Positions 44,344-54,068 of a stretch of DNA of 64,000 bases are shown one piece after another. A program made the position numbers and the translations under genes. Source of the DNA: an uncultured Bacteroidales bacterium (GTDB lineage: Bacteria > Bacteroidota > Bacteroidia > Bacteroidales > Paludibacteraceae); contig CALAUA010000001.1 in the NCBI GenBank assembly GCA_937891975.1, positions 1-64,000 of the forward strand, written 5' to 3'. How positions within the stretch are numbered: the first letter of the stretch is position 1; every line of letters starts with the position of its first letter. Below the pieces are notes generated by a model. The model was not told where the DNA came from. It did not search any database and saw nothing but the letters and a program-made list of their open reading frames with translations.

Positions 44344-46326
44344 TTATCGCACGTTCTGCAAAATGCCGAGCATTTTTTCTCCCAAAGCCGTCTTTCGTTC
44401 AATGTGTTCCAACACCGCTTTTACAAATGAATTCGACTCAAATTTACCACGAACCTCCTCAAAATCAGCTGCCATTTGTTCACGGTCACCATCCATACCA
44501 AAACCTGTTTGGCTATTTAAGTCAAACTCTTTTCGTGCATCGTTGTAAACCATATTATCCAAAGCAACCACAGCTTTTTGCCATTCAGAAATAGTTCGTT
44601 TGATTTGTGGCAAAGTAACCTTATTCACAGGACATCCCCAAATCTTCTCTAGTCGCTCTAGTGCCCACGTCCATTCGTACGAGTAATAATGGGCATGCAT
44701 CTCTTGTAATCTCGATTGGATCGTTTCGAGGGAATGAGCATCACGTTCTATTTCATCTAGTAGTTTTGTTACTTCCGATTTTGGCGCAATCATACCAGCA
44801 AGATCCACCCAATCTCCTAGTCCTATATTGCTGTCAGGCAACAAGATAGCTCGGATTTCTTCGATTGTTTGGAAGTTTTTGTTTTCCAATCGACTAATCA
44901 AACTATTGCCAAGGAATTTTTGAATTCCAATCTTATATAATTCTCGTCCATGGCGGAGGGAGGAATTGCGTATCTTGCAGTTTTTATAGCCATACACCTC
45001 TGTATTTTCGCCACTTAATTCAAATAGCTCATCTAAAATTTGAGCTCCATTCCACATTTTTTGTACAGTATATGGACTGAGCAAGTTGAAATTAATTTGG
45101 TCGAGTTTCTTTGGATCTTTTCTATTATCACGCTTTGGCCATTTTTGTGCATCACGGATAGTTCCCACTGTTCGCAGATTAGCTCCAGGCACAAGATAAC
45201 TCTCAGAATTATTCTCTATTAAATAAGAGAACGGCAGGTTGGATGTATCAGCGTGGTGGGTATGTCTTCCCATAACGAGCGAAAAAGCTCCAATCTTGCT
45301 AGGCCATAGCAAGTAACTATCACTGGTCGTTTTTGCACCGCGCTCAGCAACACCTTGGTGAATAGGCCCCAGTTTATACATGTGGTTGGACTGGTTGCTT
45401 CCTGAACCTGCATTGAGGAAAGAAAACATACCCGCAATTAGAAGCGTGGACTTGTGGTGCGTGACGGTATAGGGTCCCGCAAAAATAGCACACGCTTCTC
45501 CGTGCATACCCTGACAGTTGCTAAAAAAGAGTGATTCGCTCGCAGAATAATGTTTGTCAAACACACATCCTTGGCCCACAAAACATTTGTCAACAAGTGT
45601 AGAATCATCAATCTTGACGCCAGAACAGATGATAAAGTCGGAACATTTCACGCCACTTCCAAGACGGACAGGCGCCAGATCATTGGAGTTGACACTACCA
45701 TTTTTGAGGCGGCTAACTCCAATTAATTCGGCATAATCACCAATTCTGACATTCTTAATACTTCCGCAATTGATAATTCGTACATGTTGCCCAATCTCTC
45801 CCACTTCCGAAGTCTGTTTTTCTGCATAGGCGTCAATGAGCATTTCGACTTGCTTGATCATTTGTGGGCGATGGCGATAGAGTGTTAGAATATATGCCAA
45901 ACTAGCTGATAGACAATCGAATATAGGAATCTCTCTACCGCCACCTTCGTTCATCACAGGCACACGCACACCATTACCAAACGAAGAACTGCCATCTACA
46001 AGAATAGCATTGACATTCTCAATACAAGTGCCATCACCTATGCGATAGTTTGCGATGTAATTGTGGATATTATACAAGCGTACATCGTTACCTATTTCGC
46101 AATTATGCAAGGTGGCGTGGTAGATACCTGAGTGCACGCTCAATCCTCCCGGCAAGATTGTTTCACGCGCAAAGATCCCTAATCGATTATGTCCAGAAAA
46201 ACGGACATCATGAATATATTGTGTATCAAATCCTTCTGCTACTTCAATCCATTTCCAATCGGCAGCAGAACAGCCTTGCGCTTGAAGTAGTGATATTTCG
46301 TTAGCAGTTAAAGACCTATATGTCAT
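44344..46326 (-). CDS. DUF4954 family protein (left-handed beta-helix type)
   Basis: A Bacteroidetes-typical DUF4954 protein of 660 residues from ATG 46326 (MTYRSLTANEISLLQ); the longer frame runs into polA. The N-terminal two-thirds carry hexapeptide-like turns (NCEIGNDVRLYNI, CGSIKNVRIGDYAELIG, SGVKIDDSTLVDKCFVGQGC), as in sugar-nucleotide or acyl transferases of the left-handed beta-helix class. The C-terminal third is helical. The family's reaction is unknown; a nucleotidyl- or acyltransferase role is only analogy. It lies 26 bases downstream of polA. Confidence 0.88.
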   Translation of the reverse strand: MTYRSLTANEISLLQAQGCSAADWKWIEVAEGFDTQYIHDVRFSGHNRLGIFARETILPGGLSVHSGIYHATLHNCEIGNDVRLYNIHNYIANYRIGDGTCIENVNAILVDGSSSFGNGVRVPVMNEGGGREIPIFDCLSASLAYILTLYRHRPQMIKQVEMLIDAYAEKQTSEVGEIGQHVRIINCGSIKNVRIGDYAELIGVSRLKNGSVNSNDLAPVRLGSGVKCSDFIICSGVKIDDSTLVDKCFVGQGCVFDKHYSASESLFFSNCQGMHGEACAIFAGPYTVTHHKSTLLIAGMFSFLNAGSGSNQSNHMYKLGPIHQGVAERGAKTTSDSYLLWPSKIGAFSLVMGRHTHHADTSNLPFSYLIENNSESYLVPGANLRTVGTIRDAQKWPKRDNRKDPKKLDQINFNLLSPYTVQKMWNGAQILDELFELSGENTEVYGYKNCKIRNSSLRHGRELYKIGIQKFLGNSLISRLENKNFQTIEEIRAILLPDSNIGLGDWVDLAGMIAPKSEVTKLLDEIERDAHSLETIQSRLQEMHAHYYSYEWTWALERLEKIWGCPVNKVTLPQIKRTISEWQKAVVALDNMVYNDARKEFDLNSQTGFGMDGDREQMAADFEEVRGKFESNSFVKAVLEHIERKTALGEKMLGILQNVR

Positions 46327-46351
46327 ATGAATATTATACTTAATCCGATGA

Positions 46352-48694
46352 TTAATGTGCTTGGAGCCAGTTGGTACCGACACCGCAGTCAGCAATGAGA
46401 GGTACGGTGAGATGTACTACATTCTGCATCTCACTAACCACTATTTCACGAACCTTATCCACCTCATTTTGAGGGACATTGAAGTTCAACTCATCGTGCA
46501 CCTGCATAATCATTTGTGCCTTTAGTCCCTCCTCTTTCAAGCGTCGATGGATAGTGACCATTGCCATCTTGATGATATCCGCAGCTGTGCCTTGGATAGG
46601 AGAATTGACTGCGTTGCGCTCGGCAAAAGAGCGAACCGTAGCATTATGTGACAAGATATCAGGGAGATAGCGTTTGCGACCAAAGAGCGTAACCGCATAG
46701 CCCTGTTCACGAGCGAGTTGCTTTTGATGTTCAATATAATCAATCACGCCTGGGAAAGCTGCAAAATAGCCGTCGATGAGTGCTTTTGCCTCGGAACGAG
46801 AGCAGTCGAGTTGCTGAGCCAAGCCAAAGGCAGAAATACCATAAATAATTCCAAAATTAGCCGTTTTGGCTTGTCGGCGTTGGTCTTTTGTTACTTCTTC
46901 GAGAGGAACATTGAAGATTTTAGCCGCAGTTGCTGCATGGATATCTTGCCCAGATCGGAATGCCTCAACAAGATGTGGGTCCTGTGAGAAATGTGCCATA
47001 AGGCGAAGTTCAATCTGCGAATAATCGGCAGAGAGGAAGAGGCAACCCTCATCAGGGATGACTGCCTGGCGAATGAGTTGTCCACGTTCGGAACGAATCG
47101 GAAGATTCTGAAGATTAGGGTTGGAGGAGGAGAGTCGTCCCGTAGCCGTAACTGTTTGGTTATAAGTAGTATGAATCTTGCCAGTAGCAGGATTAATATA
47201 CGTTGGCAGAGCAGAGATATAGGTAGAAATGAGTTTCTTGAGTTCGCGGTAAGCGAGAATCATTCCTACCACAGGATGCTTAGGTTTGAGGGCAAGCAGT
47301 ACCTCCTCGGAAGTAGAGTACTGTCCGTTCTTGGATTTTTTCGCCTTGGCATCGAGCTGAAGTTGATCAAAAAGCACCTCACCTACTTGCTTTGGCGAAT
47401 TGATATTGAAGGTTGTTGAGGCAGATGTATATATCTGCTGCTCAAGGGTTTGCAATTCCTCATTGAGTTGAGTTTCCGCCTGCTTGAGCATAGGTACATC
47501 AATGCGTACACCCGCCTGCTCCATCTCGCGAAGGATGGCGGAAAGTGGCAGTTCTACCTCTTGGTAGAGGTTCCAAAGCGAAGAATCAGCCTTCAGCGCG
47601 TCCCAGTTTATCGGTTGGTTAGGATTGAAAGCTACTTCAGGGTTCAACAAATAACTTACTAGCCGTCCCTCTACCGAATCACTTGTATCGTTCGGTAAGC
47701 CTTCGGTATCGTTTCGGAGTGGTAACGGAGTGGTCTCGGGATTGATAGATGCAAAGAGGTCAAGAGTAGCTTCGGGCTTCGTTGATTTTTTGGAGCCTAC
47801 CCCTGTCCTCCCTGAAGGGATGGAGCTTTGTGCAATAGGAGCTTGTTTAAGCAGAGAATTGAACTCAAGTTCACGGTAAATTGGAGCAAGTAAATCCCAG
47901 TTTCGTTCCTGATAAACAAGCGATTGTGCATCAAAATCAATTGGGACATCAGTTTTGATTGTAGCCAAGAAACGTGAGAAACGAATATCCTCCACTTGCT
48001 CCTGCACTTTGCGTTGAAGGGCACCCTTTAGTTGGTCGGTATTGGCAAGCAGATTATCAATAGAGCCGAACTGCTGCAAAAGTTGCACAGCCGTCTTCTC
48101 TCCCACTCCTTTACAGCCAGGGATATTATCACTGCTATCTCCCATTAGTCCGAGCAAATCAATTACTTGCAATTGATTTTGTAAGCCATATTTTTCGCAC
48201 ACCTCTTGCGGTCCGAGTTTTTCAAATCCACCCGAATGCCGAGGGCGATACATGAAGATATGGTCAGTAACCAACTGTCCATAGTCCTTATCTGGCGTCG
48301 CCATATAGACTTCGAACCCCTCTTTGGCCGCTTTATGAGCTAGTGTACCTATCACATCATCTGCCTCATAGCCAGGCACTTCGATTACGGGTACGTTCAT
48401 TGCCTGAAGAATTTGCTTGATACGTGGTACAGCCCAACGTATATCCTCGGGTGTCTCTTGTCGTTGCGCCTTGTATTGCTCGAATGCCTCGTGACGGAAA
48501 GTAGGACCTGCAGGGTCAAAACCTACTGCTATATGGCTAGGTTTGAGTCGCTTAAGCAAATCCTCAAAAGTAATAATAAAACCAAAAATAGCAGACGTAT
48601 TCTCTCCGCGAGAATTCATGCGCGGTGCACGAATAAAAGCGTAATACGCGCGGTAAATCATCGCGTAAGCATCTATGAGGAGAAGGGTTTTCAT
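46352..48694 (-). CDS. polA: DNA polymerase I lacking the 3'-5' exonuclease core
   Basis: A 780-residue Pol I. The 5' nuclease (about 1-290; EVPGYEADDVIGTLA, GDSSDNIPGCKGVGEKTA) and the polymerase domain (about 375-780; motif A SADYSQIELRLMAH, O-helix RRQAKTANFGIIYGISAFG, motif C IMQVHDELNF) are complete. Between them only about 80 residues remain, mostly a Pro/Thr-rich linker, with the relic RLVSYLLNPE of the third exonuclease motif. The DTET, the central Asp and the last Asp of the proofreading site are missing, about 150 residues short of Bacteroides PolA. A GGGAGG palindrome (47796-47825) lies at the front of this junction and encodes SSIPSGRTGVGS. Confidence 0.95.
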   Translation of the reverse strand: MKTLLLIDAYAMIYRAYYAFIRAPRMNSRGENTSAIFGFIITFEDLLKRLKPSHIAVGFDPAGPTFRHEAFEQYKAQRQETPEDIRWAVPRIKQILQAMNVPVIEVPGYEADDVIGTLAHKAAKEGFEVYMATPDKDYGQLVTDHIFMYRPRHSGGFEKLGPQEVCEKYGLQNQLQVIDLLGLMGDSSDNIPGCKGVGEKTAVQLLQQFGSIDNLLANTDQLKGALQRKVQEQVEDIRFSRFLATIKTDVPIDFDAQSLVYQERNWDLLAPIYRELEFNSLLKQAPIAQSSIPSGRTGVGSKKSTKPEATLDLFASINPETTPLPLRNDTEGLPNDTSDSVEGRLVSYLLNPEVAFNPNQPINWDALKADSSLWNLYQEVELPLSAILREMEQAGVRIDVPMLKQAETQLNEELQTLEQQIYTSASTTFNINSPKQVGEVLFDQLQLDAKAKKSKNGQYSTSEEVLLALKPKHPVVGMILAYRELKKLISTYISALPTYINPATGKIHTTYNQTVTATGRLSSSNPNLQNLPIRSERGQLIRQAVIPDEGCLFLSADYSQIELRLMAHFSQDPHLVEAFRSGQDIHAATAAKIFNVPLEEVTKDQRRQAKTANFGIIYGISAFGLAQQLDCSRSEAKALIDGYFAAFPGVIDYIEHQKQLAREQGYAVTLFGRKRYLPDILSHNATVRSFAERNAVNSPIQGTAADIIKMAMVTIHRRLKEEGLKAQMIMQVHDELNFNVPQNEVDKVREIVVSEMQNVVHLTVPLIADCGVGTNWLQAH
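47796..47825. repeat. GGGAGG-type palindrome inside polA
   Basis: CCTACCCC then TCCTCCCT pairing with AGGGATGGA, in frame, at the point where the exonuclease domain is missing. Confidence 0.75.
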
Positions 48695-48728
48695 TATTCG
48701 AATTATGAATTAAGAATTTTGAATTACC
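48694..48728. repeat. AT-rich heptamer array between ung and polA
   Basis: Units TTATTCG, AATTATG, AATTAAG, AATTTTG and AATTACC fill the gap between the polA start codon and the ung stop codon and reach into both. Confidence 0.7.
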
Positions 48729-49386
48729 AAGCAATAGGAGATTGTCCGTGTTGCTGAAGGTAAGCATTGGCTTGCGAAAAATGTCCGCAGCCAATAAATC
48801 CGCGATACGCACTCAGCGGGCTGGGATGAACAGCCGTTAAGACTAAATGACGACGTCGGTCAATGAATTGCCCTTTGCGTTGTGCATAACTACCCCAAAG
48901 CATAAAGACAATATTTTCTCGCTGATTATTAAGCGCTAGAATAGCCGCATCAGTGAGTTCTTCCCAGCCTTTACCTTGGTGGCTACCTGCACGATGCGCC
49001 TCTACCGTAAGCGTTGCATTGAGCAAAAGCACACCTTGCTCTGCCCAATGGGTAAGATTGCCAGAAGTAGGGATAGACTTGCCAAGATCGCGATGAAGTT
49101 CTTTGTATATATTCTCCAACGAAGGTGGGATACGTACCCCATCTTGCACAGAGAAGCACAACCCATGTGCCTGATTTACATCGTGATATGGGTCTTGACC
49201 AATAATAACGACACGTACCTTATCAAATGGGCACAAGTCGAACGCACGGAAAATCTGCCCCGCAGGAGGAAAACATTGCGTAGTACGATAGGCTTGGCGC
49301 ACAAAATCGGTAAGCAACTCGAAATACGGCTTGTCAAATTCGGGTTGCAACACTTGTCGCCAACTCTCGTCAATACGCACGTTCAT
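48724..49386 (-). CDS. ung: Uracil-DNA glycosylase
   Basis: A 220-residue family 1 uracil-DNA glycosylase that cuts uracil from DNA. The water-activating loop is GQDPYHDVNQAHGLCFS (about residues 62-78), the uracil-binding stretch is VLLLNATLTVE, and the leucine loop is HPSPLSAYRGF (about 186-196). Length is standard. Its last codons are formed by the edge of the heptamer array shared with the polA start region. Upstream lies queA (45-base gap). Confidence 0.97.
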   Translation of the reverse strand: MNVRIDESWRQVLQPEFDKPYFELLTDFVRQAYRTTQCFPPAGQIFRAFDLCPFDKVRVVIIGQDPYHDVNQAHGLCFSVQDGVRIPPSLENIYKELHRDLGKSIPTSGNLTHWAEQGVLLLNATLTVEAHRAGSHQGKGWEELTDAAILALNNQRENIVFMLWGSYAQRKGQFIDRRRHLVLTAVHPSPLSAYRGFIGCGHFSQANAYLQQHGQSPIAW

Positions 49387-49431
49387 GGAGGGAATGTAAG
49401 AAACGTTTCAGAAATTTAATAGTGCAGATGG

Positions 49432-50538
49432 TTAGTCTTTGAGGATAAGCATCGCATCGCCATAATCACCAAAGCGATACCCCTCTTTAACTGCCTCCTT
49501 GTATGCCTTCATCACTACATCGTGCTCGCCAAAAGCAGCCACCATCATTAGTTGGGATGATAGCGGCATATAGAAATTGACAAAGAAAGCATTCGCCACA
49601 GTGAAATCATAAGGCGGATAAATAAACTTGTTGGTCCATCCTTCATATGCCTTAATTTGTCCGTTGGTACCTACCACGTGCTCCAAAGCACGCATTACTT
49701 CAGTACCTACTGCACATACTCGCTTGTTTGCAGCATGAGCTTTCTCTACCGCTTCTACTAATTGAGGAGAAATACTGATTTGCTCACTTTCCACTTTGTG
49801 TTTGGACAAATCCTCCACATCTACGGACTTGAAGTTGCCCAATCCCATGTGCGATGTGAGTGTATAGGTATTGACACCACGAATCTCAAGACGTTTGAGT
49901 AGATTCTTGGAGAAATGCATACCTGCAGCAGGTGCGGCTACAGCACCTATCTTGTCAGCAAATACAGTTTGATAGCGTTCCTCATCCATCTCGTCCACTG
50001 GCAAATCACCAAATACCTCCTCGTATTTCTCGAGAGTTTCCTCGTCCATCGGACGATGAATATATTTAGGCAGAGGTGTCACACCCATAGCATAGAGATG
50101 TTGAACAAAGTCATCTCCCTCATAATCAGTCAGAAATCGCAGAGTACGACCACGTGATGTAGTATTGTCAATAACCTCTGCAACAATGGTAGCATCTTCA
50201 TCAAAGAAGAGTTTATTGCCAATACGAATCTTACGAGCAGGATCCACTAGCACATCCCAATAGCGGTTCTCATGTTGCAATTCACGCAACAAAAACACCT
50301 CAATATTGGCCAATGTCTTCTCCTTCTGGGCGTACAAACGCGCAGGAAAAACCTTCGTATCATTAGCAATAACTAAATCATCTTCATCAAAATACGAAGC
50401 CAAATCGTTCATCATCTTGTGCTCGATTTTTCCCGTTTTTGAATGCAATACCAACAATCGCGCTTCGTCGCGGAAACGGCTTGGAAACTGAGCAATCTGC
50501 TCCTCAGGTAATTTGAATTTGAAGTTACTTAATTTCAT
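49432..50538 (-). CDS. queA: S-adenosylmethionine:tRNA ribosyltransferase-isomerase QueA
   Basis: A 368-residue QueA, which transfers and rearranges the ribosyl part of SAM onto preQ1 in tRNA to give epoxyqueuosine. Motifs include the opening FKLPEEQIAQFPSRFRDEARLL, DLVIANDTKVFPARLY, AAPAAGMHFSKNLL and the C-terminal PYDFTVANAFFVNFYMP. It overlaps truB by 14 bases and so belongs to the ftsX-DUF3098-uppP-truB-queA run, which is the usual Bacteroides order. Confidence 0.97.
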   Translation of the reverse strand: MKLSNFKFKLPEEQIAQFPSRFRDEARLLVLHSKTGKIEHKMMNDLASYFDEDDLVIANDTKVFPARLYAQKEKTLANIEVFLLRELQHENRYWDVLVDPARKIRIGNKLFFDEDATIVAEVIDNTTSRGRTLRFLTDYEGDDFVQHLYAMGVTPLPKYIHRPMDEETLEKYEEVFGDLPVDEMDEERYQTVFADKIGAVAAPAAGMHFSKNLLKRLEIRGVNTYTLTSHMGLGNFKSVDVEDLSKHKVESEQISISPQLVEAVEKAHAANKRVCAVGTEVMRALEHVVGTNGQIKAYEGWTNKFIYPPYDFTVANAFFVNFYMPLSSQLMMVAAFGEHDVVMKAYKEAVKEGYRFGDYGDAMLILKD

Positions 50539-51220
50539 TGTCTATCAAAGTTGTAAATTGTTCAAATGTCATACAATCCTCAACACGGATATCCCCCACT
50601 CTCGTTCGGCGCAACGCGATCAAATGTGCACCACTATCAAGTTTCCGACCAATATCACGTGCCAAAGCGCGGATATAAGTGCCTTTGGAACATACAATAC
50701 GTAATGTCAACTGCATTGTCACTGCATTAAACTCTTGTATCTCAATCTCATCAATGACAAGCAGTTTAGCTTTCAGTTCAACTTCTGCACCTTGACGTGC
50801 GAGTTTATATGCTCGCTTCCCATCCACTTTCACCGCAGAAAAAATGGGTGGTACTTGCCATTGTTCACCCTCAAAAGAAGGAATCACCTTATCTATCAAC
50901 GCGCGCGTAATATGCTCCGTAGGATAGGTGGCGTCAATCTCTTTTTCGAGGTCAAAACTCGGAGTAGTCGCTCCTAACTGCAGGGTAGCAACATACTCTT
51001 TCTGATGGGCTTGCAGTTGGTCTATTAGTTTAGTTTTCTTACCAGTACACACAACCACTACCCCTGTAGCTAGAGGATCTAGCGTACCCGAATGTCCTAC
51101 TTTGAGTTTCTTAACTCCCAAGCGATTGCACAATAGCCATCTCGCCTTTCCTACCACATCAAAGCTAGTCCAGCGATAGGGTTTGTCAAATGCCAATATC
51201 TCCCCCTCAACAAAGTCCAT
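50525..51220 (-). CDS. truB: tRNA pseudouridine55 synthase TruB
   Basis: A TruB of 231 residues from ATG 51220 (MDFVEGEILAFDKPYRWTSF); the upstream frame lies inside uppP. The catalytic Asp is in GHSGTLDPLATGVVVVCTGK (about residue 48), with KEYVATLQLGATT and the KGTYIRALARDIG block. It makes the universal pseudouridine in the T-loop of tRNAs. It lacks the longer C-terminal PUA domain of the E. coli enzyme, as is common in Bacteroidetes. It overlaps the uppP stop by 14 bases. Confidence 0.95.
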   Translation of the reverse strand: MDFVEGEILAFDKPYRWTSFDVVGKARWLLCNRLGVKKLKVGHSGTLDPLATGVVVVCTGKKTKLIDQLQAHQKEYVATLQLGATTPSFDLEKEIDATYPTEHITRALIDKVIPSFEGEQWQVPPIFSAVKVDGKRAYKLARQGAEVELKAKLLVIDEIEIQEFNAVTMQLTLRIVCSKGTYIRALARDIGRKLDSGAHLIALRRTRVGDIRVEDCMTFEQFTTLIDNEIK

Positions 51221-52013
51221 ACACAATGGCAAACACACCTGCGCACAAGCAGTATATAGCAAAATATATCAATTTTTGGCGGCGCACAATGTTAATCATG
51301 AATTTACATGCTAAACAGCCAGAAACGAATGCTGCTATGAAACCCACTGACATAGGCAACACACCTAATGAACTACTCACCTCACCTTGCAAAAGATCAA
51401 GAAGTTCGAGCAATGCTTCGCCCAAAATAGGGATTAATACCATTAAGAAAGAGAACTTGGTTACACTCTCTTTCTTAACGCCACACAGCAGTCCTGTAGC
51501 AATCGTAGTGCCACTACGACTTAGCCCTGGTAAGACGGCTACCGCTTGCGCAAGACCAATGATAATGGCATCTTTATAACCCACCTCATGTCCTTGACCT
51601 GCACGACGTTTGCTAAGCAATTCGCTAGTATAGAGTAATATGGCTGTTATGCACAAACAAATACCAACTAGCAATAAGCCGCTACCAAAGATACTCTCAA
51701 CTTGGTCTTTGAAAAACACTCCCACAATGAAAACAGGAATCATTGATACAAGAATCATCACAACATAATTCTTATCTTCGTTCCACTTTAAGGTGGTAAA
51801 TGTGCCCTTGAATAGCTGCGCAACCTCCCGCCAAAGAACAACCAAAGTAGATAACACGGTAGCAGTATGTACCGCTATCGCGAAAGTCAAATTATCTTCT
51901 CCTGCGGTACCAAGTAGTGCTTGACCTATCTCAAGGTGCCCAGATGAAGAAACAGGAAGAAACTCTGTAAGCCCCTGAATTACCCCTAATAACAAAGCTT
52001 CCCACCAACTCAT
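51207..52013 (-). CDS. uppP: Undecaprenyl-diphosphatase UppP (BacA)
   Basis: A 268-residue membrane phosphatase that recycles undecaprenyl diphosphate, the carrier made by UppS. The first motif is GLTEFLPVSSSGHL (residues 15-28) and the second is PGLSRSGTTIATGLLCG (about 165-181). Seven to eight membrane segments are expected. It shares 4 bases (ATGA) with the DUF3098 gene, so it is translated with it. Confidence 0.97.
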   Translation of the reverse strand: MSWWEALLLGVIQGLTEFLPVSSSGHLEIGQALLGTAGEDNLTFAIAVHTATVLSTLVVLWREVAQLFKGTFTTLKWNEDKNYVVMILVSMIPVFIVGVFFKDQVESIFGSGLLLVGICLCITAILLYTSELLSKRRAGQGHEVGYKDAIIIGLAQAVAVLPGLSRSGTTIATGLLCGVKKESVTKFSFLMVLIPILGEALLELLDLLQGEVSSSLGVLPMSVGFIAAFVSGCLACKFMINIVRRQKLIYFAIYCLCAGVFAIVYGLC

Positions 52014-52228
52014 TTTTTGCGAGGTTTATATAGAATTGCAAAAATCATAACAACAAACCCAAATAATGCTATCATCGGACCTACTGTGATTCGACGAAAA
52101 GAAAATATATCTGGGTTATATACATCTGCTCCACTGGGAGCACCTACCATCAAGGCAAAGCCTACAACTATAACCACCAAGCTAATAGCAACCAAGATGG
52201 CGTTGAATTTCGGAAGATTAAATCTCAT
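52010..52228 (-). CDS. DUF3098 small membrane protein
   Basis: A 72-residue protein with two membrane helices (about 10-27 and 48-66) and the DUF3098 block VYNPDIFSFRRITVGPMI between them. In Bacteroidetes it is nearly always between ftsX and uppP. Its job is unknown; the constant company of ftsX and uppP suggests cell-wall or division work. It overlaps ftsX by 11 bases and uppP by 4. Confidence 0.9.
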   Translation of the reverse strand: MRFNLPKFNAILVAISLVVIVVGFALMVGAPSGADVYNPDIFSFRRITVGPMIALFGFVVMIFAILYKPRKK

Positions 52229-53078
52229 ATAACTTATTTGTTTTCATGCGAATATACCTATTTGTTGCTGTCAAAGAAGCTAAGAATGTGATCAACACTC
52301 CTGTAAACAAAACAACAGCCACAAGCAATAGAATATTCATTTTAGTCAACGGGAACAACATGATTCCCAAACGATTTGCGCAATAATAATATGCTAATGC
52401 CAACATACCACATGCCACAACAGATGCCTCAACTCCCATGAGTATATTGCGACGGATAAACGGCCACTTAATCACCCATGGAGTAGCACCAACAAGGCGC
52501 ATAGTATTGATTAAGAAACGCTTAGAATAGACTTGTAACTGAATGGTATTACTTATCAATACCAAAGCAATCACCAGCAAAGCCAAAGCTATTATCAATA
52601 AAATCAAAGATGCCTCACCCAAATTTTTATCCAATGTATTTAAGATATCTTCTTGATAAATAACCTTATCCACATAGGGAAGCGTCAATAATTGTTGCTC
52701 TATTTGAGCAACGCTATCCGCCTGCACATAAGAGGCTTTCAAATGCACCTCAAACGCATCGGTCAAAGGATTATATCCTAAAAACTTTTGAGGATCCTCT
52801 CCAAGATTATTAATATGTTCCTGTAATGCTTCTTCCTTGGATATATAGCGAGAATCTAAAGCATATGGTGCGCTTGCCATGAGACGTTGCATGCGATTTA
52901 TCTCATCCGCAGTCGATTCCTCTTGTAAGACAATTGTCAATACAACGTTTTCGCGCACATAACGAACCAACTCGCGCGCTGACATCAGCATCACACACTC
53001 TAATCCTACCAAAAACAATACCAACGAAATAGATATCGTTGTGGTAAAATGCATATTAAAAATACTGCGATTTTTCAT
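52218..53078 (-). CDS. ftsX: Cell division protein FtsX
   Basis: A 286-residue permease-like protein with one N-terminal membrane helix, an extracellular domain (about 55-165, with YISKEEALQEHINNLGEDP) and three C-terminal helices. FtsX with FtsE (not in this window) couples division to activation of wall hydrolases. The loop LINTMRLVGATPWVIKWPF is the FtsX coupling region. It is first in its run and follows the gld operon terminator. Confidence 0.94.
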   Translation of the reverse strand: MKNRSIFNMHFTTTISISLVLFLVGLECVMLMSARELVRYVRENVVLTIVLQEESTADEINRMQRLMASAPYALDSRYISKEEALQEHINNLGEDPQKFLGYNPLTDAFEVHLKASYVQADSVAQIEQQLLTLPYVDKVIYQEDILNTLDKNLGEASLILLIIALALLVIALVLISNTIQLQVYSKRFLINTMRLVGATPWVIKWPFIRRNILMGVEASVVACGMLALAYYYCANRLGIMLFPLTKMNILLLVAVVLFTGVLITFLASLTATNRYIRMKTNKLYEI

Positions 53079-53091
53079 TATATGGAAGAAA

Positions 53092-53113
53092 GGGCAGGTG
53101 ATGTCACCCGCCC
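53092..53113 (-). terminator. Probable terminator after gldN
   Basis: GGGC-A-GGTGA pairs with TCACC-C-GCCC around TG. On the minus strand a T-rich stretch follows. Confidence 0.55.
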
Positions 53114-53127
53114 CAAGTAATCATTTA

Positions 53128-54060
53128 TCAATATTCCCACAAATCTTGTTCGGCACTCAACAACTCCCATTCGATACGTTCTTGTTCTTTCTTAATATCC
53201 TCAGGGGTAGTCGCAATCTCTGGTATCATACGACCATATACATTATTGGCACCAACAATATAAGAGGTGTACATCTTTTGTGCAAAGAAATCATCAAACG
53301 TCACACGCTTGGTGTCATTACCGCGAGGTGTAACATACTGTTGCGCCATGTATGGACGGAAGGCATCAAATGGCACCCAGAATAAGATTTGACCATAAAT
53401 AGCATCCATAATAGGCATATCCTCATAATATGTCACATTATCTGAATGCATAGGTGCAATAGCAAGGATTTTGGAGAACATGCGTGAATAATGTTTATCG
53501 AAGAATACAATCTCTTGAATCATATACTTCAACTGATTACGCACAAAATTCTCATATGAGTATCCATTGAAACTCATTGCATCTGTGATAGAGTCATAGT
53601 TGAGAAGCATGTACTCTGATGTGGCAATATTACCATCGCCCACACCTTCACGGTCTGTATTCAAAATGGTAGGAATCAATTCCTTAGGCATCGCACCTAA
53701 ATTAAAATAAGGTTTGATATCGCCTACTGTATTCGATTTCTCATACACTGGCATTCCCTTTTCTATCGCACGCAACATGGTACGGAACAAAGAACTATAT
53801 TGAGGATCCTCAGAAGTAAGAGGAGTATATAGTTGATAATTTTGCTTCAAACGCATATCCACGATTCGATAGACAACGCGAGACCAAACCACATCATCTG
53901 CACGATGTGCAATATTGACCAACGTATCAGAAGACTCTTGCAACTCTTGAGTTTCTAAACGGACAATACCCATATCGTCAAAAAATGAATTCACCTGATG
54001 TTGTGCATAACTCATCATGCTAGTCAACATCACAAACGCCAAAATACTAATCTTCTTCAT
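53128..54060 (-). CDS. gldN: Type IX secretion protein GldN
   Basis: A 310-residue periplasmic component of the type IX system that forms a ring with GldK. It has a signal peptide (MKKISILAFVMLTSMMSYAQ). Conserved blocks are ADDVVWSRVVYRIVDMRLKQN, YYEDMPIMDAIYGQILFWVPF and FDDFFAQKMYTSYIVGANN. It is the last gene of the porP-gldKLMN run and starts 8 bases after gldM. Confidence 0.95.
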   Translation of the reverse strand: MKKISILAFVMLTSMMSYAQHQVNSFFDDMGIVRLETQELQESSDTLVNIAHRADDVVWSRVVYRIVDMRLKQNYQLYTPLTSEDPQYSSLFRTMLRAIEKGMPVYEKSNTVGDIKPYFNLGAMPKELIPTILNTDREGVGDGNIATSEYMLLNYDSITDAMSFNGYSYENFVRNQLKYMIQEIVFFDKHYSRMFSKILAIAPMHSDNVTYYEDMPIMDAIYGQILFWVPFDAFRPYMAQQYVTPRGNDTKRVTFDDFFAQKMYTSYIVGANNVYGRMIPEIATTPEDIKKEQERIEWELLSAEQDLWEY

Positions 54061-54068
54061 AATACGTA

